The notes under the pieces were generated by a model. The model was not told where the DNA came from. It did no database searches and saw nothing but the letters and a program-made list of their open reading frames with translations. From NCBI GenBank assembly GCA_963643205.1, contig CAVIJJ010000007.1:1-59986 (forward strand): a DNA stretch of 59,986 nt. The letters are read 5' to 3'. This stretch comes from Phil1 sp963643205 (GTDB taxonomy: Bacteria > Bacillota > Clostridia > Christensenellales > CAG-138). Below are positions 15,741 to 23,747 of the stretch, piece by piece (the stretch's first letter is position 1; every line of letters begins with the position of its first letter). A program made the translations under genes and the position numbers.

Positions 15741-16655
15741 ATGTACAGGAATTTTGATGAGGTGGTCACCGCCGTAAAGCAAAAGGGATTCCGGCATTCG
15801 GTGGCAATAGCGGGCGCGCACGACGCCCCCGTAATAGAAGCCGCGCTGCGGGCGGAACGGCAGGGCATAGCCCAGCCCATATTCGTGGGCCAGGGCGACA
15901 AGATAAAGGACATACTGCGTTCCTTTGACCGCAACCCTGCGAATTATAATATTATAAACAGCCATGATAGCGCGCAGCAGGCGCAGACCGCCGTTGAGCT
16001 TATTAAAGACGGCAGCGCGGACGTGCTTATGAAGGGGCTTATTCAAACGCGCGATATGCTGCACCCGGTTGTGGCGAAGGCGAACAACCTGCGCACGGGC
16101 AGACTTATGAGCCACGTTGTGTTCCTTTCAAACGTGCCAAATTATCATAAGCTGCTTGTTATGTCCGACGGCGGCATGGTTATGTACCCTTCAATAGAGG
16201 AAAAGGTGGGCATAGTTGAAAACGCGGTTGACGCCATGAGAAAGATGGGCTATGTTGAGCCGACCGTTGCCATACTTGCCGCCATAGAGAAAATAAACCC
16301 CAGAATGCCCGCAACCGTTGACGGGGACAGGCTTAAGCGCATGAATCGCGAGGGTCTTATACAGCACTGCGTAATAGAGGGCCCGCTTTCATACGACGTT
16401 GCGATGGACAGGGCCATAGCCCGCCACAAGGGCGCGGAGGGCGAGCACTGCGGAGACTTTGACGCGCTTATAGTGCCCGATATAGACACGGGCAACATTT
16501 TGGGCAAATGCCTTACCGTAACCGCAAGGGCTGAAATGGGCGGCATAGTAATGGGCTGCAGGGTGCCCATAGTGCTTACAAGCCGCGGCTCCAGCGCGGA
16601 GGAAAAATTCTTCTCAATCGCCATTGCGGCGCTTATGAGCGGAAAAACATTGTAA
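15741..16655 (+). CDS. ptb: Phosphate acyltransferase, phosphotransbutyrylase/phosphotransacetylase family
   Basis: This 304-residue PTA/PTB-family enzyme exchanges acyl-CoA and phosphate for an acyl phosphate. The fold is recognisable from SVAIAGAHDAPVIEAALRA near the N-terminus, GSADVLMKGLIQTRDMLHPVV in the middle and the C-terminal VTARAEMGGIVMGCRVPIVLTSRGSS. The length is that of phosphate butyryltransferase. The start is the ATG at 15741, five bases after GGAG; a GTG two codons earlier is less well placed. Butyrate kinase, the usual partner, is not adjacent, so the physiological acyl group is uncertain. The gene is monocistronic and ends at a clear terminator. Confidence 0.85.
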   Translation: MYRNFDEVVTAVKQKGFRHSVAIAGAHDAPVIEAALRAERQGIAQPIFVGQGDKIKDILRSFDRNPANYNIINSHDSAQQAQTAVELIKDGSADVLMKGLIQTRDMLHPVVAKANNLRTGRLMSHVVFLSNVPNYHKLLVMSDGGMVMYPSIEEKVGIVENAVDAMRKMGYVEPTVAILAAIEKINPRMPATVDGDRLKRMNREGLIQHCVIEGPLSYDVAMDRAIARHKGAEGEHCGDFDALIVPDIDTGNILGKCLTVTARAEMGGIVMGCRVPIVLTSRGSSAEEKFFSIAIAALMSGKTL

Positions 16656-16681
16656 TCGGCAACCGAATAAAACCTATACAA

Positions 16682-16716
16682 AAAGGAGGATGCGGCGCAT
16701 CCCCCTTTAATTTTTT
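16682..16716. terminator. Terminator after the phosphate acyltransferase gene
   Basis: AAAGGAGGATGC (16682-16693) pairs with GCATCCCCCTTT (16697-16708), followed by AATTTTTTC. The A-rich left flank lets it also serve the convergent peptidase gene. Confidence 0.88.
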
Positions 16717-16721
16717 CTTTG

Positions 16722-17276
16722 TTACGCCTTTCTGAACAGGCAGTAGCTGGGATAGCGATTGTCGCAATCCTTGGCAAGGGTGGCTATATCAACATAGAGC
16801 AGGTTGCCTTCCACGCGAACCTTGTCCTTGCGGGCAGGCTCATCAAACTTGCCATCGTACTGAGCGGGATCAAGAGCGCAGATTTCGCGGCCCTTGGCGG
16901 AAACAAGCACTATAAAGTGGCCGCCGTGGGTGAATATGCCGGTCCAGCCCTCGCGGTCTCCGCCGGAGTTGGCTACAACAAGGCCCTCGCCGTTCTGAAG
17001 GAACTGAAGCATTTTGCCATGGTCACAGGTAAGCTCATAGGTAAGGCCGAACTTTTTGCATACCGCGGGAGCAAGCAGGGAGATTTCGGTGCCGGTTTCG
17101 TCGCAGGCGCCGTTCTCGTTTGAAAGGGCCGCGCACTCTTCGGGAGTGAAGGTAGCACCGGTCATGTTTTCAACAACCATGCAGCAGGAGCACAGACCGC
17201 AGCCGCTGGTTTCTATTGAACCGCCGCCATAGGGAACGTGGGGATAGTTGTTCTGGTTGTAATACTTGTAAGCCAT
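16722..17276 (-). CDS. C39-like (papain-fold) cysteine peptidase family protein
   Basis: This 184-residue protein resembles the peptidase C39-like family. A cysteine-rich nucleophile segment, ETSGCGLCSCCMVV, sits near residue 30, a histidine lies in THGGHFIVLV and a following Asp in ICALDPAQYDG, in the Cys-His-Asp order of papain-like peptidases. No signal peptide or membrane segment is visible, so unlike most relatives it should be cytosolic. The start is the ATG after AAGGAGGTTTTT. It is the last gene of a five-gene operon with Hsp33 and two methyltransferases. Substrate and activity are unknown; an inactive or transglutaminase-like role is possible. Confidence 0.75.
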   Translation of the reverse strand: MAYKYYNQNNYPHVPYGGGSIETSGCGLCSCCMVVENMTGATFTPEECAALSNENGACDETGTEISLLAPAVCKKFGLTYELTCDHGKMLQFLQNGEGLVVANSGGDREGWTGIFTHGGHFIVLVSAKGREICALDPAQYDGKFDEPARKDKVRVEGNLLYVDIATLAKDCDNRYPSYCLFRKA

Positions 17277-17286
17277 AAAAACCTCC

Positions 17287-18432
17287 TTATAGGCCATTAA
17301 ATTCGTTTTCGTATTTATCTTTGTCCGCTTTCACGGCAAAATACTGATAAAGTGTGCAGGTCATGCCGCCGTTTGAAAGCTTGCGGCGCTTGTTCGCCTT
17401 TTCGCCGTATATCTGCTCAAAGTCCTTTTCGGGCGTTATTATGGACTTGCTCCATCCTTCAAGCGGGGCGAAAATGCGGCTCATCTGGCGTATCAGCTCC
17501 TCCGCCTCGCCTTTTTTAAGCATTCTCTCGCCATAAGGCGGGTTGCATACTATTACGCCGCGCTCGTCGCTTACCTTAAATTCCTTAAGCGGCTTTACGG
17601 CCCAGTTCAGCATAACGCCGGCCTTCTGCGCGTGCTTTTTGCAAACGGCTATGCTGCGCTCGTCTATATCGCTGCCGAGTATATTAAGCCTTATATTTTT
17701 TATGGAGTCAAGTGCTTCTTTTCTTGCCTGCATAAAATATTTTTTATCAAGAAAGGGCCAGTTCTCCGCGGCAAAGCTGCGGTTGATGCCGGGCGCCTGA
17801 TTGCGCGCTATCATGGCGGCCTCGATTGGCATGGTGCCGCTGCCGCACATGGGGTCTATAAAGGGATAGTCGCCCTTATACCGCGTAAGCGTTACTATGG
17901 CTGCGCCCAGGGTTTCGCTAAGGGGCGCGGTAACGTTATAGGTTCTGTACCCTCTTCTTGAAAGGCCGGCGCCGCAGGGATCAAGGCAAAGGGTGGCCTC
18001 GTTTTTGAACATACCAACCTCAACTATTACCTCCGCACCCGTTTCGGGCAAAAGGGTTGTGCCGTAGGCGGCCTTAAGGTTTTCAACAATCGCCTTTTTG
18101 GTTATGCTCTGGCAGTCCTTAACGGAAAAAAGGTCGCTCTTCGCGCTTTTGCCAACAACGTGTATAAAAGCGTCCTTAGCAAGATAGTCTTTCCAGCGAA
18201 GCTGCTTTACGCCCTCAAAAAGATCCGTGAACGTGTGCGCCTCAAAGCTGCCAACCTCAAGCAGCACGCGCTCCGCTGTTCTGAGCCAAAGGCAGGCGCG
18301 CGCCATTGTAAGGAAATCGCCCTCAAAGCGAATTTTGGCGGAGTCCACGCTTATGGGCTCTATCCCGAGCTTTTTAAGCTCCGTTGCCACAAGCGCCTCA
18401 ACGCCCAGTTTGCATGTTGCCTGAAATATCAT
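17287..18432 (-). CDS. THUMP-domain 23S rRNA (guanine-N2)-methyltransferase, RlmL N-half/YpsC type
   Basis: This 381-residue SAM-dependent RNA methyltransferase has an N-terminal THUMP RNA-binding domain (about residues 45-155). The Rossmann catalytic domain carries FIDPMCGSGTMPIEAAM (SAM site) and the NPPYGERM catalytic motif of N2-guanine methylases. Its size matches the Bacillus YpsC group, equivalent to the first half of E. coli RlmL, which methylates G2445 of 23S rRNA. The start ATG overlaps the upstream TPR gene stop (ATGA). Target position is inferred from the family. Confidence 0.88.
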   Translation of the reverse strand: MIFQATCKLGVEALVATELKKLGIEPISVDSAKIRFEGDFLTMARACLWLRTAERVLLEVGSFEAHTFTDLFEGVKQLRWKDYLAKDAFIHVVGKSAKSDLFSVKDCQSITKKAIVENLKAAYGTTLLPETGAEVIVEVGMFKNEATLCLDPCGAGLSRRGYRTYNVTAPLSETLGAAIVTLTRYKGDYPFIDPMCGSGTMPIEAAMIARNQAPGINRSFAAENWPFLDKKYFMQARKEALDSIKNIRLNILGSDIDERSIAVCKKHAQKAGVMLNWAVKPLKEFKVSDERGVIVCNPPYGERMLKKGEAEELIRQMSRIFAPLEGWSKSIITPEKDFEQIYGEKANKRRKLSNGGMTCTLYQYFAVKADKDKYENEFNGL

Positions 18433-20162
18433 AGTTCCTCCATGTCTTGCGCTGTTTTCAGTTTTTTCAGCGCGTTGTTAAGCCTTAGGGGCGATACGCC
18501 GTAGGCATTGCATATATCCGCGCGCGACGGCTTGCCGCCGCACTGCGTTCTGGCGCTGAATTCTATCGCCGCCGCGAGTGCCGTTTCCTGCGCGCGGCTT
18601 ATCCTCGGCAGGCGCTCATGCGCGCCCACATATTTGTCCCAGATTGAAACGGCGGCCTTGGCCTCTTCGCTTGTGCAGTGCTCATACATATTCGCAAGGC
18701 AAAGCATAAGCGCGTTTCTGTAGGCGGCGTTGGCGCCGTTAAGCTTAAGCTCCGCCCGGCTTTCAACCAAAGTGTTGTTTATATAAAGATAAAACGGCTG
18801 CTTCGCGCCCATGGCCGCAAGTGCCGCCACGGCACGGCGCTTAAGATCGTCGTCCTGCTCCCGCATAAGCAAAAAGTCCCTTAAAAGTTCCTCGCTGCGC
18901 TTATCGCCAAACGAAGCGGCAACGGAAAGCAGGGCGCGGCGTATTGCCTCATCGGGCAGGGTAAAGCCCCAGCGAATAAGCAGCTCAAGCTCGTTTGAGT
19001 CGTGCCACTGCTCCCTAAGCTCCTCTCCGTCAAGCTTCATAATCTCGTTTATGCGGTTTATCCTGCGCACGGTTTCATCAAAGGGCACCTGATAGTTGGC
19101 CGCGAAGGCGCGTATGTCGTCCTTTGGCTTCTGTCCCTTTTTTGCGCCGTAGCAAAGCTTTTTATAGTATTTGGCTATTGTGTCCGTTGGGTCTATGCGG
19201 CAAAGCTTATCGTACGCGGCGTACGCCTTATCGTATTTATCAAGCTCGTACGCGCATATAGCGTAGCGGTGCAGGGCGCCTTCATCGTAAGGCGTAAGCT
19301 TTATAATGCGCTTGGCAAAATCATAGGCATCCTCAAAGCGCGAAAGCTCCATAAGCACAAGGCATATTCTGCAAAGCTCGTCCGGCCTTTCGGTATCGGA
19401 TCGGCAGAGACCGTCCGCGGCAATGTTCGCGTTTTCGCTGTCCTTTGTGGCGCAGTATATCATGGCCTTGTTGCAGAGCGCCTGAGTATCGTTCGGGTCC
19501 TTTTCAAGCACCGTATCCGCCTCTTTAATGGCGCGCTCGTAATCCTGGCGGCAAAAATGCAATAGGCTCAGGTTATTCCTTGCGTAAGCAAGCGCCGGAT
19601 CAAGCTTAAGCGCGCGCTCAAGCGCCTCTCTCGCAACGGGGAAATTGCCCTGCTCAAGGGCGCGCCGTCCCTCCTCCGCCGCGTCTATCGCCATGTCCTG
19701 CTTAAGCACGGGCGCAAGCTCCCCAAAGTCCCCGGGGTTATAGTTCGCGTCGTCTATCGCGTCCAGCAGGTCGTAAGCGTCGTAAGCATACTCGCCGTCC
19801 GGTTCAAGCTGAATATAGCGCTCCAGCATCTTTTGGGCGTTTTCCGTTTCGTTAAGCGCGGCCAGGTTGCACCCAAGGCCGAATAAAGCCTCCGGATCAA
19901 CCGCGTCCAGTGAAAGCATGGGGATAAGAACGCGGTTTGAATCGTCAAAGCGCTCCATTTCGCTTAAAACCTCGGCCACGGCTATGCGGCTGTATTGATC
20001 GTCAGGATCGCTCTCCATAGCCTTGCGATAGCTTGAAAGCGCGGCCACAAGGTCGTTTTCGTCCAGCTTGTCGTTTCCCCTTTTGTAAAAGAAGTCCCCC
20101 TTCTGCTCAAACGGCAGAACCCTGCCGGGTGAGTTATTCTGTGTCGCTGCTTTCATGGGCAT
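18429..20162 (-). CDS. Tetratricopeptide repeat protein
   Basis: This 577-residue protein has no signal peptide. Its N-terminal two thirds is a run of TPR-type helix pairs, for example YKRGNDKLDENDLVAALSSY, ALEQGNFPVAREALERALKL and YAICAYELDKYDKAYAAYDK, separated by roughly 34 residues. The C-terminal third is alpha-helical without recognised motifs. A last segment (SRADICNAYGVSPLRLNNAL) looks like a small helix-turn-helix, so it could act as a scaffold or regulator. The ATG follows AAGGAGCCGGGG inside the end of hslO, with a 29-base overlap, implying translational coupling with Hsp33. Its partner is unknown. Confidence 0.8.
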   Translation of the reverse strand: MPMKAATQNNSPGRVLPFEQKGDFFYKRGNDKLDENDLVAALSSYRKAMESDPDDQYSRIAVAEVLSEMERFDDSNRVLIPMLSLDAVDPEALFGLGCNLAALNETENAQKMLERYIQLEPDGEYAYDAYDLLDAIDDANYNPGDFGELAPVLKQDMAIDAAEEGRRALEQGNFPVAREALERALKLDPALAYARNNLSLLHFCRQDYERAIKEADTVLEKDPNDTQALCNKAMIYCATKDSENANIAADGLCRSDTERPDELCRICLVLMELSRFEDAYDFAKRIIKLTPYDEGALHRYAICAYELDKYDKAYAAYDKLCRIDPTDTIAKYYKKLCYGAKKGQKPKDDIRAFAANYQVPFDETVRRINRINEIMKLDGEELREQWHDSNELELLIRWGFTLPDEAIRRALLSVAASFGDKRSEELLRDFLLMREQDDDLKRRAVAALAAMGAKQPFYLYINNTLVESRAELKLNGANAAYRNALMLCLANMYEHCTSEEAKAAVSIWDKYVGAHERLPRISRAQETALAAAIEFSARTQCGGKPSRADICNAYGVSPLRLNNALKKLKTAQDMEEL

Positions 20163-21048
20163 CCCCGGCTCCTTCTTTTAATATGGCTTCAAGCTGCTCC
20201 TTTGTAAAGTTATATACCTTATTGCAGAAGCGGCAGGTAAGCTCCGCCTTGCCGTCCTTTTCAATCATGTCCTTAAGCTCGTCCTTGCCCAAGGACATAA
20301 GCACGGCCTCAAGCCTTTCGCGGGAACAATCGCACTTAAACTCGGGCGCGGCGGAAGCGAGTATCTCAAGCGAGCAGCCGTCAAACATTTTTATCATTAT
20401 ATCCCTTAAATCCTCGCCCTTTTCAAGCCTTAAAGCAAGCTTTGATATATCGTCCGCCTTTTCCTCAAGCGCGGATATGGCCTCCTCCGGGCAGTTTGGC
20501 AGGGCCTGAATAAGCATGCCGCCTGCGCTTAATACCTTAAGCGACTCTATATCCACCCTTACGCCGAGATACACAAGCGAGGGGGTCTGCTCGGACCGGG
20601 TAAAGTAATTGGCGAAGTCTTCCGCTATTTCGCCGGATATCATCTCGCTCCTGCCAACATACGGCTCCTTCATCGAAAGATCCTTTATAACGGTAAGCTC
20701 TCCGAACCAGCCGACAGCCAGCGCTACATCAAGCTTTCCGTTGGGCGCGGGCGGAAGCTCAAGGGACGGGTTTTCTATGTATCCCTTCACGCGGCCCGAG
20801 CGATACGCCGTGCATACTATGTTTCCGGCCTCACCGCCGCCCTTTATAACGGTTGTAACCTTTTCGTTGTCGCCCTTAAGGTCCGTGCCCATCATGCTGG
20901 TCATTATAAGGGCGCGGCCGAGAGCCGCCGTGCATACGCGGCTCAGGTTGTGGGTATTTCTGGCGGCCTCAACCATGTCCTTTGCGGATATGGCCGTGAA
21001 CCTTACGGATTTATCGAACATTACGCCCCTTAATATTTTATCGCTCAT
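20134..21048 (-). CDS. hslO: Hsp33 redox-regulated chaperonin
   Basis: Hsp33 (304 residues) is a cytoplasmic holdase that is activated by oxidation of its C-terminal zinc centre. The four zinc cysteines are present as CDCSRERLE near residue 240 and CRFCNK near residue 272. The N-terminal substrate-binding domain contains VTTVIKGGGEAGNIV and the linker region before the zinc site. Position between a methyltransferase and a TPR protein in one operon suggests a shared stress or ribosome-related role, but that is inference. Confidence 0.96.
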   Translation of the reverse strand: MSDKILRGVMFDKSVRFTAISAKDMVEAARNTHNLSRVCTAALGRALIMTSMMGTDLKGDNEKVTTVIKGGGEAGNIVCTAYRSGRVKGYIENPSLELPPAPNGKLDVALAVGWFGELTVIKDLSMKEPYVGRSEMISGEIAEDFANYFTRSEQTPSLVYLGVRVDIESLKVLSAGGMLIQALPNCPEEAISALEEKADDISKLALRLEKGEDLRDIMIKMFDGCSLEILASAAPEFKCDCSRERLEAVLMSLGKDELKDMIEKDGKAELTCRFCNKVYNFTKEQLEAILKEGAGDAHESSDTE

Positions 21049-21071
21049 TGCTGTTTATCTCCTTTTTCAAT

Positions 21072-21809
21072 TCATTTGGCGATTTTTCTCGCCAGGAACT
21101 GTATTCTTTCGCTTTTATCGTTCACGGGATTCATGCTGAACGCGTCAAACGAGTGTATTTCATCAAAGCCGGCCCTTTTCAGCGCGCCCGTAAGCTCCCG
21201 CTCGGAATGCGCGCGCTGTATCTGGGATTCGGTAAAGCGGATATAGCGACCGTCGCTCTGCCGTTCAAACAGGGTAAGCTCCATCTGAATCTGCTTAGTT
21301 TGCTCATCGTAAGCGTTTTTCCATATATAGGCCGCCCCGTCCTCATCCTCCGCAAACGTGTTGTTGCCCAGCACCGTTGAAAGCTTATAGCGGGAGGACA
21401 CGTCAAAAAGCAGCAGCCCGCCCGGCGTAAGCGATTCGTACGCGCGCTCAAAAAAGCTTTCCGCGCCCTTAAGGGTCAGGTAATTCACCCCGTCGCAAAC
21501 GGCAAGCACGGCATCAACCGGCCTATGCAGAGCAAGGCGCCGCATATCCTGGCAGATAAAGGGTATGCTCACCCTTTCGGATCTGGCGTTCGCCGCGGCA
21601 ATCTCAAGCATTTCCGCGGATGAGTCAAGCCCGGTTACGATATATCCCATCTTGGCGAGCGGTATGCTCAATGCGCCCGTGCCGCAGGCGCAGTCCGCTA
21701 TTCTTTTTATTCTCACGTCGCCAAAAAGGCTTATTATGTAATCAAGCCACGCCTTGCGGTCAACCGAGGCCATAAGCTTGTCGTACACACGCGCAAAATT
21801 GGAATACAA
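21072..21809 (-). CDS. Class I SAM-dependent methyltransferase
   Basis: This roughly 245-residue methyltransferase starts YSNFARVYDKLMASVDRKAWLDYI, a hallmark of the small Bacillota YqeM-like methyltransferase family. It has the SAM-binding motif I IADCACGTGALSIPLAKMG, motif II region LDSSAEMLEIA and motif VDAVLAVCDGVNYL. No ATG is available at the right place; I chose the TTG seven bases after GGAGGG, with another TTG two codons upstream possible. It is the first gene of the hslO operon. The methyl acceptor is unknown. Confidence 0.85.
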   Translation of the reverse strand: MYSNFARVYDKLMASVDRKAWLDYIISLFGDVRIKRIADCACGTGALSIPLAKMGYIVTGLDSSAEMLEIAAANARSERVSIPFICQDMRRLALHRPVDAVLAVCDGVNYLTLKGAESFFERAYESLTPGGLLLFDVSSRYKLSTVLGNNTFAEDEDGAAYIWKNAYDEQTKQIQMELTLFERQSDGRYIRFTESQIQRAHSERELTGALKRAGFDEIHSFDAFSMNPVNDKSERIQFLARKIAK

Positions 21810-21840
21810 GGCCAAACCCTCCCCATCTTATATGTGAACA

Positions 21841-21869
21841 ATTTTACAACAATGCCCCCGCATTGGCAA
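21841..21869 (-). promoter_or_regulatory. Promoter of the methyltransferase-hslO operon
   Basis: Minus strand: TTGCCA (21864-21869), 17-bp spacer, TAAAAT (21841-21846). Its -35 lies six bases from the -35 of the divergent LCP promoter. Confidence 0.7.
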
Positions 21870-21875
21870 TAGCGC

Positions 21876-21905
21876 TTGATAGGCCGCGCGGCGTTGTAGT
21901 ATAAT
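21876..21905 (+). promoter_or_regulatory. Promoter of the LCP gene
   Basis: TTGATA (21876-21881), 18-bp spacer, TATAAT (21900-21905), 37 bases before the LCP start. Confidence 0.8.
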
Positions 21906-21942
21906 TTTTTAATTAAAAAGCACAAAGGAAGCGTATACATAA

Positions 21943-23247
21943 ATGGACGATAATAAGAAGGGGAAAAAGCGGCTGCATTGGGGCGTTAAGCTGGTTTTGA
22001 TACTGCTTGGAATAATAGTTGCTCTCGGCATTGCTGTGGCTGTGCTGGGGCTTAATCTGCTAAACCAGATAACAAGGCCCGACGGCTCGCTGAGCGAGCC
22101 CACCGAGAGCGCCGAGATTACGCCCGAGCCCACGGACGAGGTGCCGGACATGACCCCCACGCCTACCCGCACCCCGGTTATAACGCCCTCCCCCGAGCCC
22201 GAGGCAACGCCCGAGCCCACACCCGCGCCGCTTAGCGAATACTATGAGCAAACGCCGCTTACGGAGGAGCAGCTTGCGCAGTTTGAAAAGGACAACAACG
22301 ATTCCCGCTACGTTAACGTTTTGCTTATAGGCGCGGACAGGCGCGCCACCTCCGGCCGGTACAACGCGGACACAATGATGATAGCAACGGTTGATACCGT
22401 TAACAACCGCCTTAAGCTTACAACCCTTATGAGGGACATGCTTGTGGACGTTCCGGGCTACGGATACAGGAAGCTTAATTCCACCGTGGCACTGGGCGGG
22501 GTTGAGCTTTTATACCAGACAATAGAGCATAATTTCCACGTTAAGGTAACCGACTACGTTATGGTGGACCTGCATTCCTTCGTGGACGTTGTGGATGCCG
22601 TGGGCGGCGTTACGGTTGAGATGACGGCGGAGGAAATAAGCGCGGCAAACGACTGCATAGCCGGGCTTAACAAGCAGCTTGGCGTTGAGTACCTTTGGGA
22701 TGGGTTTATATTCGCGGACGCGGGCCCGGTTCAGCTGAACGGCAAGCAGGCCCTGGGCTACGCCAGGATAAGAAAGCTTGACAGCGAATTTGTGCGCACA
22801 AGCAGGCAGTTCAAGGTTTTGAACATGATATTCGCCAAGTTCCGCAAATTCAGCGTTACAAAGCAATACGAGCTGCTGTATAAGCTGCTGCCGCTTGTTG
22901 AAACAAGCATGACAAACGACGAAATAATAGACGCCGCGGCAAAGCTGCTTTCCACGGGTCAGCGCGGGCTTATGTATTTCCGCCTGCCGGTTGAGGGGCT
23001 TTATCAAAACGGCAAATGGGAAAAGCACTTCGTGTTCTTCTGCGACATGGGCGCGATGAGCGTGGAGATAAACAACTTTATATTCCATAACGCGGATGAT
23101 GTTAAGGACGCGGTTGAGGAAACGCCAAATCCTTCCCTGCCGCCGCGCACGCCCACGCCCACGGGCTACATAACGGACGGCACAAGCGGCTCCGTAAGCT
23201 CCGATTGGAGCAGCGCGCCCGGTTTTTCATGGGGCGGCGAAGAATAA
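21943..23247 (+). CDS. LytR-CpsA-Psr (LCP) family cell-wall glycopolymer ligase
   Basis: LCP proteins attach teichoic acids or capsule polymers to peptidoglycan outside the cell. This 434-residue member has a short basic cytoplasmic tail, one membrane helix (VKLVLILLGIIVALGIAVAV) and a Pro/Glu/Thr-rich wall-spanning stalk (about residues 45-95). The LCP domain follows, with LLIGADRRATSGRYNADTM carrying the conserved Arg and Asp, LMRDMLVDVPGYGYRKLN, and the pyrophosphate-binding Arg-rich ARIRKLDSEFVRTSRQ. A low-complexity Pro/Thr/Ser tail ends the protein. The ATG at 21943 has no strong Shine-Dalgarno (nearest is AAAGGAAG further upstream). Confidence 0.93.
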   Translation: MDDNKKGKKRLHWGVKLVLILLGIIVALGIAVAVLGLNLLNQITRPDGSLSEPTESAEITPEPTDEVPDMTPTPTRTPVITPSPEPEATPEPTPAPLSEYYEQTPLTEEQLAQFEKDNNDSRYVNVLLIGADRRATSGRYNADTMMIATVDTVNNRLKLTTLMRDMLVDVPGYGYRKLNSTVALGGVELLYQTIEHNFHVKVTDYVMVDLHSFVDVVDAVGGVTVEMTAEEISAANDCIAGLNKQLGVEYLWDGFIFADAGPVQLNGKQALGYARIRKLDSEFVRTSRQFKVLNMIFAKFRKFSVTKQYELLYKLLPLVETSMTNDEIIDAAAKLLSTGQRGLMYFRLPVEGLYQNGKWEKHFVFFCDMGAMSVEINNFIFHNADDVKDAVEETPNPSLPPRTPTPTGYITDGTSGSVSSDWSSAPGFSWGGEE

Positions 23248-23270
23248 GCATAGCGCCGCGGCACGGTGTA

Positions 23271-23279
23271 TGCTATAAT
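23271..23279 (+). promoter_or_regulatory. Extended -10 promoter before the PH-domain gene
   Basis: TGCTATAAT (23271-23279) lies about 50 bases before the start codon; no good -35 is visible, as expected for an extended -10 promoter. Confidence 0.6.
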
Positions 23280-23327
23280 TATTTTTACATTATTTTGCGG
23301 CTTTATCACGATTAAGGAGGCACTACT

Positions 23328-23720
23328 ATGGCAAACACGGTATGGAAAGACAGAAAGCGCATTATATTCGGCCTTCCCTGGAGCTTTACGCGCTATGAGC
23401 TTACGGAAGAGAAGCTTGTAATTGAAACCGGCCTTTTAAGCCGCAAGGAAGAGGAAATTCGCCTTTACAGAATCCTGGACATTACGCTTAACCGTCCTTT
23501 GGGGCAGAGGATATTCGGGCTTGGCACAATTCACCTTTGCACGGCCGATCACTCAACGCCCGAGGCGGACATAAAGCGCATACGCAACCCCAAGCAGGTG
23601 CGCGATATGCTTTCCGATATGGTTGAGCACGAGCGCCAGGAACGCCGCATTGGCGCGAGAGAATATTTGGGCGGAGCCGAATTTGACGAGGATGAAGACG
23701 GCTGCGGCCATTGCGATTGA
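23328..23720 (+). CDS. Bacterial PH-domain protein (DUF304/YdbS-YdbT type)
   Basis: This 130-residue soluble protein consists mainly of a bacterial pleckstrin-homology fold of the bPH2 type: TRYELTEEKLVIETGLLSRKEEEIRLYRILDI, then RIFGLGTIHLCTADHSTPEA and a terminal helix. Relatives are usually attached to membrane helices; here none are seen, and the tail is acidic and ends DGCGHCD, a possible metal site. The ATG follows AAGGAGGCACTACT. It heads a run with thrC, an ACT protein and galactokinase. Function is unknown. Confidence 0.8.
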   Translation: MANTVWKDRKRIIFGLPWSFTRYELTEEKLVIETGLLSRKEEEIRLYRILDITLNRPLGQRIFGLGTIHLCTADHSTPEADIKRIRNPKQVRDMLSDMVEHERQERRIGAREYLGGAEFDEDEDGCGHCD

Positions 23721-23747
23721 TTAAAACCACCACAAAAGAGGATTACA

